A stretch of 64,000 bases of DNA from Fomes fomentarius (Eukaryota; Basidiomycota; Agaricomycetes; Polyporales; Polyporaceae): positions 2,480,001-2,544,000 of the forward strand of contig JABYQN010000002.1 in assembly GCA_022606135.1 (NCBI GenBank), given 5' to 3'. A program made the position numbers and the translations under genes. This document shows, one piece after another, positions 1-11,941 of the stretch. The stretch's first letter is position 1. Each line of letters begins with the position of its first letter. The notes under the pieces are model-generated. The model saw only the letters and a program-made list of their open reading frames with translations. It had not been told where the DNA came from and searched no databases.

Positions 1-3000
1 CTTGCTCGTTCGTATTCTCCTCCTGCTCCTCGTGTGCGGCGTGCGCTCATGCTACCGCGCAGCTATTTCCGTTCGCAGACTCTGTTGCCGTGTTCAATGC
101 AAGTTCTCTTGTCTTCCTCCGCGCTCTCGCCTTCTGGGAGGTCTTTCCCTCAACCCGTCACACAACGCAATCGGTACAATGTCTTACCGTCGAGAACACC
201 ATGAAAGTGGTACGCGTGTCGCTCGCCCTGCAAGCCGTCCTTCTCATCTCATCTCCCCCAGGTGGTCGCGTCTCTCGGTCATCGGGTGGTCGCCTGGTGT
301 CTTTCAGGTACCCAGAACAACTACTGGCGCGTTCATTCTTCTCTCCTGCTTCCCGAAGATCAGCAAGTTACCGCTCTCAATTATGTCTCTGGTAGGCTTT
401 TTCTTCTATCATCCGAGTCAACCCTCATCTCTTGCAGGTCTACTTGCCGTCGGCACGCGATCCAGCTTGTCTGTCTACACGCTAACCTTAGAGAACGACC
501 TCCCTACATGGTCTATGAAGTGGTCATCCACGTATGCATTACATTCCTATATGCTACCATGTATGTACATTCATCTCCTATTGAACAGTGTACCTACACT
601 ATCCCGTGTGCGATTCTCGCCGTCTCTCATGTACATCGCAACCACCTCCCTGGTAAGTGCTACCGGTTGAGCAAATTGGGATGTCACGTCAAACGCACCA
701 CATAGCATGATAACATAGTCCGCATACACTTGACAACAACCGGTCGTCAAACTCAACGTATTCCCCATCCACGCCCTGTCACAGACCTCATCTGGCGCAA
801 TTCGCCAACGTCTAGCAGGTCAGATGTCGATGTCTTGCATTCACTAGGTGTCCCTTACTGAGGACACATCCATAGAGACGATCCCATTCTGTATACTATC
901 ACATCAGATGCAACTCTCCGCATATTCATGCCTGTACTCGATGCACCTCAGTATCTCCAACTTCACACCGCGCTCGACACATTCTCCTCCTTACCGTTCT
1001 CCGTGTCATCCCAAGCATTGTCCGCCGACTCTAGCGTCTTCTGGCTAGACCGCGAGGTGATGAGTGCTGCATTTAAATCAACGCTTGCGGAGCCACAACC
1101 TCCGGAGGAAGACGCACGGCGGCGACGCATCCGTGAGATTGTTGAAGAAGGATGGGACATCTTCCTGCGGGTGCTCGGGGACGGCTCGCTGGTCGTACAG
1201 GCAGTTGCGGTGCGTGTCACCACCTGTCACATTCGTTTTGTATTCTTTACTGAACTGTTGTGTAGCACATCGATAGACGGCCCCCGACGCTTCTCAAGCA
1301 ATTCACCCTGCTACAAACCGCGCCTGGGGTTCTTCTGGGACCTCCGAACCATCTCTATGTGGTGCCGAGCCCGGAGAAAGGCTTGCTCACCCTTATCACA
1401 TCACCCCCTCTCATATCGTACGAGCTTACGGTCCTTCCCTTCTTCGACGCAGACGCGGCCGGACTGAGACACATTGCATCGGGCTCGGAGCATACACACG
1501 TGGACGCTCCGGGAGGTGAGGATCCGCGTGCAGAAATAGTACGATATGTCAGGACGCCCAATGGTGAGGGCGTTGGCGCAATTAGGGCAGACGGAACCGG
1601 CGAAGTATGGACTTTCGACTGGCACAAGTCAGGCGCCTTGATCAGAACAGGGAGGTGGACGGTCGAGGAGGAAGGCAGCGTAGACCACTTCGTAGTCATC
1701 GATGCAGGTTAGTCTTCCCCTGGTACGCGCAATGCACCTGAGGATTAATATTCAATTTCCTCCATAGGCCGTTACTTCGCGACGTATTCTTCGTCAACGG
1801 GTGTCCTCACCCTCCATACGTCTCCGCCCGCTTCCGTCACCGTTCCTGCGTTGACTTTACTCTTCGTTCTCTCAGCGCCTCACTCAGTTCCCATACGCAC
1901 GCTCGTCGCGGTCACCGCCAGCCAGACAGTGCTCATCATCGCCGCAACCCTGTTCGGTGGTACACCGACGTTGACACTGCTCTCTGAGTCCTCCCTACCT
2001 CTGCCATCACCGCCAAAGATCATCTTACCTGTGGACCCGATGGCATGGGTCGGGCAGCTTGGATCCGGGTCACATGGGGCCGCGCAGGAGCACGATGTGT
2101 TGCTGAGCGTGTCGGAAGAGGGAGAGCTTGCGTTCTGGGTGCCTGAGAACGGACTAACGCACACCACTTCGACTGATGCCGTCAATGGTGTCTCGAAAGG
2201 GTTGAGCGGGAAGCACAGCAAACAAATGCAGCAGGCAGCTTGGAAGTGCACAGGCAAGGTCCGGACTGGGAGGAAGGGCCTCACCATCGCGCGGTGCAGC
2301 TCAGTGAAGAAATCAGTGCTAGGTTTGTATCGCTTTGCGAATAACTAGGGTGTGCGCGGTACTGACGCATAGTGTCCATGCAATGCCAGTCGTGCCGATA
2401 CTAGAGGGAGAGGAGCTCACGATCTGGGACTCGAAAGAGTCCGAGTTCTCGCTCGGACTAGAGTACCGGCAGATGTTGAGGTAGGATCGTATTGGTACCG
2501 ACGATGGCGTGCAATCTTTGACATTGTGGTTGTTATGTAGCGCATCTGACCCTATCAGCGACTTGGACTGGACGACTACTCCGGACAACCAGTCCATCCT
2601 TGCAGTAGGCTTTGCGCACAGGGTTGAGCTGCTGTGTCAGCAGCGAGCAACATACTTTGACGAGACACCAGGTTGGGGTATCTGTTGGAGGATCGACCTC
2701 GCAAGGTCAGGACATCACGCACACAGAGGTTGCTTATGTTTTGAGTCTGAATCTCTCCGACAGCATGATCCCTCATCCGATCAGCGACTCAATATGGCTT
2801 GCTCGTGGTACTCTCCTCGTCGGTGCGGGGCATCTCATGTTTATGTTTGGCCAGAAACCACGGGCAGTGCATGACACAGGAGGCACCGAGCCGGATAGCC
2901 TATTTGAGCATGTGGCGAGGTTGAACGGCCCCTTGGATGACTATCACCCGCAGATGATCTTGCATTGCTTGTTGTGGGGTAAGTCTGCACCACCATCTAG

Positions 3001-5201
3001 TGAGACATGAACTATGGCTGACGCAATGCCCAGAGAGAATCGAGCTGGTAAAAAACGTCATCGTCAACTTGGCCCAGAACATTGAATCGGGCCGCAACCA
3101 TCATGAGTGGGAGAACTTACCTATAGAGAGGTACCTCCAGAAAGACCAAGACGTGAAGGCGGTCAGAAACCTCCATCTTTTGTACACCTGCTCAAGCTGA
3201 TGGGATACTATTAGGTGCACATGCCCCACAGGCCGAAGTATTCCTCGCTCTTCGACATCCGAGAAACCCAGGAAGAGCGAGTAGTTTATCTAACCAAATC
3301 TTTCTAGCCCCTGATCCTGACATCGATATATAAACAGTGCAGACGATGACCCATTCTCGCCGTCATTGGTGCAGAAACTACTGGATCGTCTTGAAGATAA
3401 GCCGATCCCCCATCTTACTCCTAGAGAGCATGCGTCTCTGTTGGTTCTGATTCAAACAACGCTTGAGGTAAGTCCCAGTCTAGTACCAAAAGTGTGGAGG
3501 CACGGTGACGAACATACCCCGCCCGCCCTTTTTTTTGAAGATCCAAAAGCAAGAACGCGCACTCGATGCAAACGGCCTTCGATATCTGATCTCCATGCGC
3601 AGCTTCTACATCCTGAACAAACGGGCTTCGGAACCGAACACACCGTCCTCTGGCCACAGCGTCCCCAACAGTGTGAACGGCGCCAATGGTGCGGTATCTG
3701 AGACACGCCTCCAGCGACGCGAGCGACTGCGATATCGCGACATGGTCTGGGCATTCCATAGCGAGAGCCAGGACCTCTTGCTCTCGACCTCCGCCTCAGC
3801 TTGCGGTGGAAAGATGGGCTGGGCCGACGCCCGAGCTTTGGGCGTGTTCATTTGGATGCGACCAGGAGATGCAATGGTAGTCCCTGCTGTCACTCTCCAT
3901 AAGTCCTTTGCTAAACGTGGATGATGGTTCACAGCGTGCACACATGGAATTCGTGGCGCGGAACGAGTACATGGCCGGGGACAACCGCGACCCAACCGCG
4001 TGCAGTCTGTTCTACTTTGCACTTGGCAAGATCAAGCTCGTCCAGGGACTGTGGCGCCAAGCGGCATGGCATAAGGAACAACAACTCATGCTGAAGTTCT
4101 TGAACAACGACTTCAACCAGGCTCGGTGGCGGACCGCTGCGCAAAAGAATGCGTTCGCGCTGCTGAGCAAGCGCCGCTTTGGTATGCCTCCCTCTCGATG
4201 TGTTCGCCGTGTTCGAAGCTGAACTCCAAGCGCAGAATATGCGGCTGCATTTTTCCTCCTCGGCGGGAGTCTCAAAGACGCTGTAAGCGTGTGCCTGAAG
4301 AACCTCAAGGACTGGCAACTCGCTGTTGCGCTTGCCAGGGTCGTGGAGGGCGATGACGGTCCGATTCTCAAGGACATCCTGGACAATACGGTCATCCCTC
4401 TGGCCTTCAAGGATGGCAATAGATGGCTCGCAAGCTGGGCGTTCTGGCTCCTGCACAGGCGTGATCTCGCCGTTCGGATCCTAGTGGTATGCTTTCCAAT
4501 CCTAACAGATTGCTTATGTATCCAAGAACTTGTCCTTACCGTTGTGCGCAGACCCCGCTGGAGGACATCGCGTCGGACATCGACATCGACAATGACGAAA
4601 TCGGTGACCCTCACTACGACGACCCTAGTCTCGCACTGCTCTTCTCTCAGCTCAAGTCCAAGACGCTCCAAACCGCACAGGGCACAAGCGAGATATCCGG
4701 CCGCACCGAGTTCAACTTTGTCCTCCAGATCGCGCGGGTGTTCTGCCGAATGGGTGCGTTCGCATCTTCCTGCCCATATCTATCTAAGCTAGCTAGCTGA
4801 CAGTCAGCACATAATTGTCGATGTCTCCAGGCTGCCACGCCCTCGCTCTCGACCTGGTCCGCACATGGTCCTTCCAGCGGCCGTCTACAGTCGTTCGCGA
4901 CAGCCGCGCCCTGTTCCGACCTCCCAGCCCTAATATCTCAACACGTTTCGCCCTCGAGCCCGCGTTGCGCCGGCAGTCTTCGATCCTCATCGACATTGAC
5001 GTCTCCACCGCACCGCCCACGCGCCGCGCGTCACCGTCGCGGTCGCCTACCCGGGGCACGTCGCCCGTGCGTGGCGTCGTCAAAGAGGAGATGAAGCAAG
5101 AGGGGGACTTCGTGGCGCGCAAGGCGGGCATAGGCAGTTTGATCAAGTCTGCAAAGCAGGATGTCAAAGTGCCCGAGTTCGACATGAATGCGTTCTTCTA
5201 A
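1..5201 (+). CDS. RAV1: Rav1 / DmX-like subunit of the RAVE complex (5' end missing)
   Basis: Rav1 is the scaffold of RAVE, which reassembles V1 with Vo of the vacuolar H+-ATPase. The gene enters from the left edge. The first exon I can read starts near 61 after a CAG acceptor (PFADSVAVFNASS). An N-terminal beta-propeller part follows, with pieces such as WEVFPSTRHT, HRVVAWCLSGTQ, NYWRVHSSLLLPEDQQVTA and LLAVGTRSSLSVYTLTLEND. The conserved Rav1p_C region runs from about 2.4 to 4.8 kb: HPISDSIWLARGTLLVGAG, LNGPLDDYHPQMILHCLLWG, HLTPREHASLLVLIQTTLE, DMVWAFHSESQDLLLS, CSLFYFALGKIKLVQGLWR, FLLGGSLKDAVSVCLKNLKD and WLASWAFWLLHRRDLAV. The last exon carries a Ser/Arg/Pro-rich tail ending in DMNAFF and a TAA at 5199-5201. 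At least twelve introns are needed. Rav1 identity rests on several long conserved blocks and is secure; exact exon limits are not. Confidence 0.9.
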
Positions 5202-5418
5202 GTTCCAGATTTGGATCATGTCGCTTGTCGGAAGGCACGATCGTGAACAGCCGAACTTCTGTGATGAAAATTGTGTTATGCGACAAGTACAGGGATGAGG
5301 TGACCTTCCTACTTCTTATACACGAACTAGACGTAAGGGCGTAACCGAGCAAACCGACATCAACGTAATGCGTAAAGGACATGAATAGGCAAGAGAAGAA
5401 CGTAAGAGTTGACGAAAT

Positions 5419-7088
5419 CTAAGCCTCGACGTTCACGTCACGCTTCTTGAGCACGAGGTCCTTGCCGTCATTCATCCTCTTCCAGACGTTCTGTACATCC
5501 TCCACAACGGTCTCAAAGTGCGAGGTCGCGTCGTAAGAGCGAGTGATGAAAATGTTGTCGTTCTCGCCAGTCGACGTCGGGGTATATATGGAAGATACGG
5601 ACACGAACCTGGTGTGACTCAATCAGAACAACTACACAGGGAGCGAAGAGAGAGACTCACTTGTCGTGGATGGGACCGAGAAGCTGGAGACCAGGGGCAA
5701 TTTCTTGCTCGGGCCTATCAGTCTCGACGATGGTGCTGACAATAGCGACGTAGACATCCTTCGGGGCAACATTGTGTGTCGACGACACACATGCGACATA
5801 GATATCTGAGGAAATTATGAGACAAGCACTCCTGACATAGAGTTATTAACGTACCGTTCCGCCTGTTGACCTGGTTTTGAGGAATGATAATCTGTGCACT
5901 ATCCGCGTCCTCCGTACCCGGGATTGGGTGCTTGAGGAAGCAGATGGCACGAACGACCTTGCCCTCTTCAATGACGCGCACCTTGCCACCCTCAGTTGTC
6001 TTGCCGGCACCAAAGTAGCTGGGGTCGCCGACGACCTGCTTGGCCTTGACGGTCTCGTTACCACTGCGGACACCAACGAACTTGCCGTCGGCGTCGGTAA
6101 CAATCTCGTCGATGGACTTGTCGAGCATGTAGGTACCGCCGTAGATGGCACTCAGACGTGCGAACGCCTGGGGCAACTCGCCGAGACCATACAAGGGGTA
6201 GATGTACGGTGACTTGCCGTAACGGGCCATTGAGGATGTGTAGAGGACAACGCGCTCGTACGTAGGCCGTGCGGGCTTCTTCTTGTAGCTGCGCCAAATG
6301 AGTGTCAGGGCACCCGCGAATGAAGAAGTACTTACTCGTCGTCCAAATAGAGAGCCATGGCGTGGCCAATGAAGTCCTGAGTGCCGGGCTCGAGTCCGAA
6401 CTTCTCGTAAACTGACGCCATGGTGTCCTTGTCCAGGTCGATGCCTGAGAGCAATCTCATTGGAGGGACTGGTGTGACCTGATAATCGGAGGAAACATAC
6501 CTTGGTGAGTAGCCGGATCTTCGTCCTTCCAGCTCTGGAGGAACTCGAAGAACTTCTTCGCCCTCCGCTTTTCGAAGAGACCCATAAGCGGGCTCTTGAC
6601 CGCCTCCATCTCCGTACTGGGCACCTTGGAGATCCTGCCATCGCGGTAGACGAAGCTGCCTGCGATCTGCTTGAACTCGAGGTAGCGGGTGACGTCGGTG
6701 TGGACGAGGATGCGGGTGAGCTCTCCCGACGCGATGATGAACTTGGGAATGAGATCGACGGCGTAGTCACGGTCGCGGCCGAGGTCCTGAGGGACGGCCT
6801 GATCGGGTCTGAACTTACGGTAGAGCTATACGCGAATCAGGGATTAGGATCGAGGCCAAGGAGGTTGAAGCGGGGCAGCGCTGACCTGGGTAAGGTTCAG
6901 ACTGGCACTGTCACCACCATAGTAGTCGTTCCGGTCCATGTGGAGGACCTTCTTGCCCTCGACGGAGAGGAGACCGGAGAGGATACATTCGGTCAGACCG
7001 GTACCGAGCACGACGACCTGTCCCGAACTGGTTAGTCGGGAGGATTGAAATTGGGGAGAGAGGGCCGTACGTCGTATTCTTCATCCAT
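5419..7088 (-). CDS. GDI1: Rab GDP dissociation inhibitor
   Basis: Rab GDI extracts GDP-bound, prenylated Rab GTPases from membranes and recycles them through the cytosol. Translation starts MDEEYD in an 18-nt first exon (ATG at 7088-7086). After an intron the dinucleotide-fold motif [19 protein letters not shown] follows, then [91 protein letters not shown] and [14 protein letters not shown]. The C-terminal part reads [18 protein letters not shown] and [18 protein letters not shown], ending KKRDVNVEA with TAG at 5421-5419. Reconstructed size fits the usual GDI length of about 440 residues. The gene converges on the 3' end of Rav1 with about 220 nt between them. The very acidic short start peptide is typical of GDI and supports the chosen ATG. 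Confidence 0.96.
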
Positions 7089-7564
7089 GGTAACGGTCTG
7101 AAGTGAGTGAGGACAAGGATGAGAGGAGAGGATAGGACGTGCAGAATGCACGCGCTGCCAGTGCTATATCCTCATCGATGCAACACGTGCGGTACTATCC
7201 CCATCAAGATCCGCTTCCCGATCCACTCGTCGTTCTCGTCCCGGTCCGTCATCGCCTCTTTGCATGAGTTGCGGTACTTATGCACGCTGACCCAAGATGC
7301 ACTTCACTGCCCTCAAGTGCACCCAACTTCACTCAATGGCAACCTGTCTAGTCAAGTGACTGTGGCACTCCATCCCACTTAATGTGGACCTCACTCTATG
7401 CATCAACAAACATGCTGTAACACTAGTACATATTATCATTCGCTCAATCTCATGGTGTATACATTATAATCATGCCATGCAATGCTACGCATGCATCAAA
7501 AGTCTAAGTTAATCTAGCCGCGATGTATGTGTAGAGTACTTACTAGTACTAGGAGCAATCAACG
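7089..7564. other. Intergenic, GDI upstream region
   Basis: GDI promoter side and the 3' flank of the small membrane-protein gene. The part from about 7380 to 7560 is AT-richer with scattered ATGCAT-like palindromes. No open frame of note. Confidence 0.6.
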
Positions 7565-8301
7565 TTAACGTTCATCATGGGCATTGTGACTATGTATGTT
7601 CCACATCCACAGTCCCGAGAAACACAGGTGCTGCTCCAAAATCTGCGGCTGGACCTTTGCCCACAGCTCGCGTAGGACACGGAACAGGCATAACGATGAC
7701 GACTGCGATTCGGAGTGATCCTCGGGAGTCTCCGCATCCGACCTTCTTCTCCTTTTTGAAGCGCCATGCGCCTCTGAGTCGCTCCCGTTGCGACGTGGCC
7801 GCGTTTTCTGTTCTGTGGGTGTATGTTGAAGATAGAGGGTATGAGACAAACATGAGGGCAGGGATTTGCCCATCCGCTGACCATCCCCTGGGGATGATGC
7901 CGCCATTAATCCTGCAGCCAGTGGCTGGGGAGAAGAATTCGACGCACTCAGAACAAGTCCGCACGTAGAGGATGAGCACTCACTCGTAACCCTTCCCATC
8001 TCGTTCCCCGATAAGAACAAGGTGAGACGTGGACCAAGCGAACTTCATGCAGATGTGGTTTGGAGACAGATCCCGAGGTCGCAAGACGCCTTGCTGTGTT
8101 CCGTCTATAACGGCGGAAGAACACAATGCATCGCCAAATGGCAGCCGCGATGAGGAGGGCGAATATGGTACCAACAGCCGCAGAGATTGCGGAGGATGAA
8201 TGAGAGTGCCCAGGGTTGTGAGGAGGGGGAGGTCGGGGGGTGATCCCGTTTTGATCAACAGTATCGCTCGAAGCAACGAGATCAATCCTAAGAAGTAACA
8301 T
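7565..8301 (-). CDS. Small single-pass membrane protein, unknown function
   Basis: From an ATG at 8301-8299 the frame reads a short polar, proline- and histidine-rich N-terminus, then a hydrophobic segment (SAAVGTIFALLIAAAIW, roughly residues 47-63), then an arginine-rich cytosolic flank (FFRRYRRNTARR). An in-phase intron at 7983-7925 (GTGAGT to CCCCAG) joins it to a basic, serine-rich tail with KRRRRSDAE that ends near 7565. Agaricomycetes carry many short proteins of this plan (low-complexity ectodomain, one helix, basic tail), but I recognise no named family. There is no obvious signal peptide, though a further 5' exon is possible. The intron is consistent with both frames, which is the main support. 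A non-coding reading is possible. Confidence 0.4.
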
Positions 8302-9781
8302 AGATGACTGAGAGGTGTGGTGGTTAGTGGGGTCTAGTAGTCGAGTCGGAGGTCGATATCACGACGGCCCAGCTGATTGGGTGCAGTTGAATCCGACAGG
8401 GGAGATCGGGGCGAGGTCAAGTAACAGTATTGCATTATAAGCGAGCAAGGGGGCCCTTGACTATATGACTAGTCATGGGAAGGTGTGGTAGCGATGCACG
8501 CCAAAGCCACGACGAGTCAACTGCAAGCGCTGCAGAACCTTCGTCTCCGTAACTCACGGCGATCGAGCGCGGGCGATCGACCAGAGAGGATTGTCCGAGC
8601 CGGTTATAAGGTCACTGTGAAACGTCCGACGTCCTCTCTCGAGCTTGGGCTCGGAGGTGGTGCAGACGGCCTATAAGGGCATCAGAATACGGGTCCATGA
8701 GTTAATGGAACATATAGGACGTACCATAGGATGAATCGTGTACTGCTGTTAGTGACTTGCTGTCGCTATTCATAGAACTGTAGTACGTCGTGTACTGCCA
8801 GCAACTTTGAGCGTCGGTCGTCTCTCCGATGGTACGGAGCGTCACTCGAGCTTGTAGCACAGGTTGCATACACAGAGTGAGTCATGATACGAGGACGCTC
8901 CCACCGGAGGTGGTCGATTACCATAGTGCGTGCAGGCGGAGTGTCCATGACTCCGTGGTCGGATCCGAAGGTACGCTCATAACGCCAGCCTGATGCCCGG
9001 ACGGGGTCGCAGGTAATTAGACGCTCGTAGACATAGTTTCCGCCACTTACGTGCGTCTCATAGCCTTTCAATCCATTCGTCTGTCAAGTTTGCGTCACAA
9101 TGCTCGAAAAAGGACTCTCACAACAGGCGATACATGGCATGCAGGCCGGTCCGTGGTATCACTCTAAGTTTTGCAGCTTCGTGGCGCAAGACACTGGAAA
9201 CGAACCAAGTCCAACATGGACTCCAGCTACTTGGTCACACCGGCCATGGTAGGATCATCTCCGAAGTATAGCCTTCGTCAAGTGTACCACTAGTCGATGT
9301 CAGGATAAGGCAGTGGATCACTATCTGAAACGTACGTGTTGCATGTTCTCAATCCCTCCATATCTGACGGTCATGATCCCCAGGCTCTATACACCCAGGT
9401 CGTATCCACGCGTGAAGTTGTGTCCGTCAATCGTCCAATCCCCATGCCATCAACTTCTCGTATGCTTGCGAGCGACCGTCGCCTTTCCAGCAGCTCTTCC
9501 ATCCAGCGCTCCTGTATCTCGCCGCAGTTCACACCTCACAGCCCATGCTGTCAGCCAACCTATAATGTGCTCCGTCACCTATTTTGGTCCGGTGCCACAA
9601 CACCCTTCACGTTTCCAAGGACACTCCGACTTGTCCTTGTGTCTCGACGTGCTGACGCTCGGTCTGCGTGGCCATTACTTTTCGGCCGGTGTCCTGGAGA
9701 CCCCTACTCTCACCCCTCCCGTCCTTTCGTGCACATGCTCTGCTTGTCTTACGCTCCTTGTCACTCTTTTGATCCTAGACC
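8302..9781. other. Intergenic, about 1.5 kb
   Basis: Upstream of both the 7565-8301 gene and the seven-helix gene. A 162-codon + frame ending at 9801 starts at a GTG and shows no domain. I see no gene here. Confidence 0.6.
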
Positions 9782-11205
9782 ATGACTGTATCTATATCTG
9801 AATGGACCTTCAACGCGACGGCCGAGGTGCGTTACTTGCATTCAATGTTACGGGCTACTATGAGGCTGACTTGTGGCATCTTCTGCAGTTCATTTCCTTC
9901 TTTCTAGAGACACTGTGCTTTGGAATCTTGACTGTATTGTATGCATTGGCTTTTTGGATAATACTCTGGAGGAGCGGCAAGAGGTGGAATAGGTTGGCAT
10001 TCACGACGGCTACGTTGATGTTCATTCTTGCATTCGCGGTGAGCATCCTCGATTCATTATCAACCTTGAATCTCCCAAACTTGCTATGTCTTTGCAGCAT
10101 CTGGCCATCGATGTACAAAGAGCGTATGTGGCTCTCGTCTCCCATGCGCTCTTGGGGGATGGCGCGACCATATTATTCTCCGACACCCGTGCTCCTACAT
10201 ATATTGCTAAGTCAGTGATATACGTCACGCAGACGTTGCTCGGGGATGGATTTATGGTGTGTTATTCATGTCTGGTATTTGTCTGGAAGGACAGGTCGCC
10301 TGATGTCTGTCGGATTCTAGGTTTACCGAATATATGTCATATGGAGTCGTAGCTGGCTTGTCACTTCTGGGCCCATCCTGCTTCTGGCCGGGTCCGCATG
10401 TGAGTCAACCAAAATCGTCGTGCTCAAAGCTGCGTTGACTAGATCGGAACCGGTAGTTTCTGGCTATGGTGCCTGCTATGACCTCACCAAATCGCTTAGC
10501 ACAATCACAAGTCCCTGGTTTGCCGCCTTCCTAGCAATCTCCACAATCTTCAACTTTCTTTCGGGAGGTGTGTGTTCGTGTCTTATCAGTAGATATGACG
10601 TCCGTTGAAGGTACCCCGCAGCTCTCATTATCCTACGCATATCACGGTCGAAGCGTTGGGTACGTCGCTACAGTGCGGTACCTCCCATGTCTGGACAAAA
10701 CGTGCTCGAGACGTTCATTCAATCTGCGGCTATATACTCGGTGGTGCTCATCTCCCTTTTCGTGACGTACATCCTTGGAGCGAACCCAGAGATGTTCGGC
10801 GTTGACATGCTGACGCCTCTCATTGTACGTATCCCAATATCTATTGACTATGCCACTGCGTGCTCAGCCTCCCAAACCCAGGGAATCACGTTTACACTTG
10901 TCATCATCCGTATCGGACTCGTGGAGACGGCTGCAGAGAAACCAAGGATCGGGGGAGCACCACATGTGATCTGGAAGACACGCACACTCCCCCAGAGTGC
11001 CGAGGATGACCAGGGAGCCCTGCTGGTTAGAAGCCCTCCACCTATGCAGCAATCACCTTTCACGCGTTCAACCAGGCATGATCGACCAGGAAGGGAGAGA
11101 CTCGGTCTGCAGTCCATGGAGTTCGGGAGGAACTTTCTGCAAACAGTGGAAGAAACCTTGGAAATGTACAGCTTGTCCGTAAGTGGCACCATAGGATTTG
11201 GCTAG
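9782..11205 (+). CDS. Seven-helix membrane protein of the agaricomycete multi-copy family
   Basis: The ATG at 9782 opens MTVSISEWTFNATAE, a short outer N-terminus with an N-glycosylation sequon. Six exons are in phase: 9782-9826, 9889-10038, 10098-10256, 10321-10567, 10622-10824 and 10882-11205, giving about 375 residues. Hydrophobic helices include FISFFLETLCFGILTVLYAL, LAFTTATLMFILAFA, AIYSVVLISLFVTYILG and GITFTLVIIRIGL. The motifs SVIYVTQTLLGDGFM, VYRIYVIWSRSWLV and a predicted loop 'APTYIAKS' match the layout of a large uncharacterised agaricomycete family. The C-terminus is polar and proline/serine-rich. Ligand and function are unknown; resemblance to G-protein-coupled receptors is only in topology. 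The final exon could be shortened by a further intron near 11176. Confidence 0.8.
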
Positions 11206-11941
11206 TGTGTGTGTTTTCTCATCACAAACGAGTACTGTAGGTCCATGGGAGTGTCAATGACAGAAACATGTCACGGTCAGACGCCTAGTACACATATAGC
11301 CGTCATCGGCATCGGCACGAAAGACGTGTCTTGCACTCGAGGCGGGGTCCCACCGCCTTCTAGTATGCTATATCCACACGCTGAGGTTATACGACGCGTC
11401 GCTATGCCAAGACTTACGCGGCGTCACCTCGAAGGGTTATGATACGTAGAAGCTTCGGGTGCAACCAATGCCAGCCCGTCCCTATCAGATACCCAGAGAA
11501 TGGAGTTACCACGGAGCTCACGACGTTATTTGCGATAAGCGGTCGCACTGAGGATGGAATGGTGTCTGCGCAAATTTTGAGGACATATGGGCCGATGCCT
11601 GCGGTTGCCGCCCTGGAGCAGCGCCGCCATCGATGAGAGGTGTATCTTCGGCATTCTCAGTGCTCGAAGAGAGCTCTCGCGGGGATTGTGGTGGGTTCGC
11701 GAGCGAAGCGGGGTAGCTGTAGCCTGTAGGCACGTTCGTAGAGACGTAAAATGGACGCGATGGGCTTGGCCAATGCGAGAGAGCTGGGGTCAGGACAGAC
11801 AGCAAGACTCGGACTCGCGGCGCGACCAAGATCTATCGGCGCCATCGACCCATCATCGTCCACTTTAGCTCCGCGTCTGCTTCGTATAAAACCCCAGCGC
11901 GAACTTCTCTCGCCATATCCTTCGGACTGTCTGTTTCCACC
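11206..11941. other. Intergenic, pyruvate kinase promoter
   Basis: 3' flank of the seven-helix gene and upstream region of pyruvate kinase, with TATAAA at 11885. No supported gene; the open frames on both strands lack domains. Confidence 0.65.
11885..11890 (+). promoter_or_regulatory. TATA box of pyruvate kinase
   Basis: TATAAA 52 nt before the pyruvate kinase ATG at 11942, with a pyrimidine-rich stretch (CTTCTCTCGCC) between them, the usual layout of highly expressed fungal glycolytic genes. Confidence 0.75.

Noticed and set aside
5718..6770. 350-codon minus frame across the GDI gene
   Set aside because: Only its central part is GDI sequence; both ends are out-of-frame exon or intron DNA, so it is not a separate gene.
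9313..9801. 162-codon + frame upstream of the seven-helix gene
   Set aside because: No ATG at its start and it overlaps the true first exon in another frame; composition looks random.
10400..10430. Possible intron in the seven-helix gene starting GTGAGT at 10400
   Set aside because: The frame reads through without a stop and the only in-phase acceptor would leave an intron of 30 nt.
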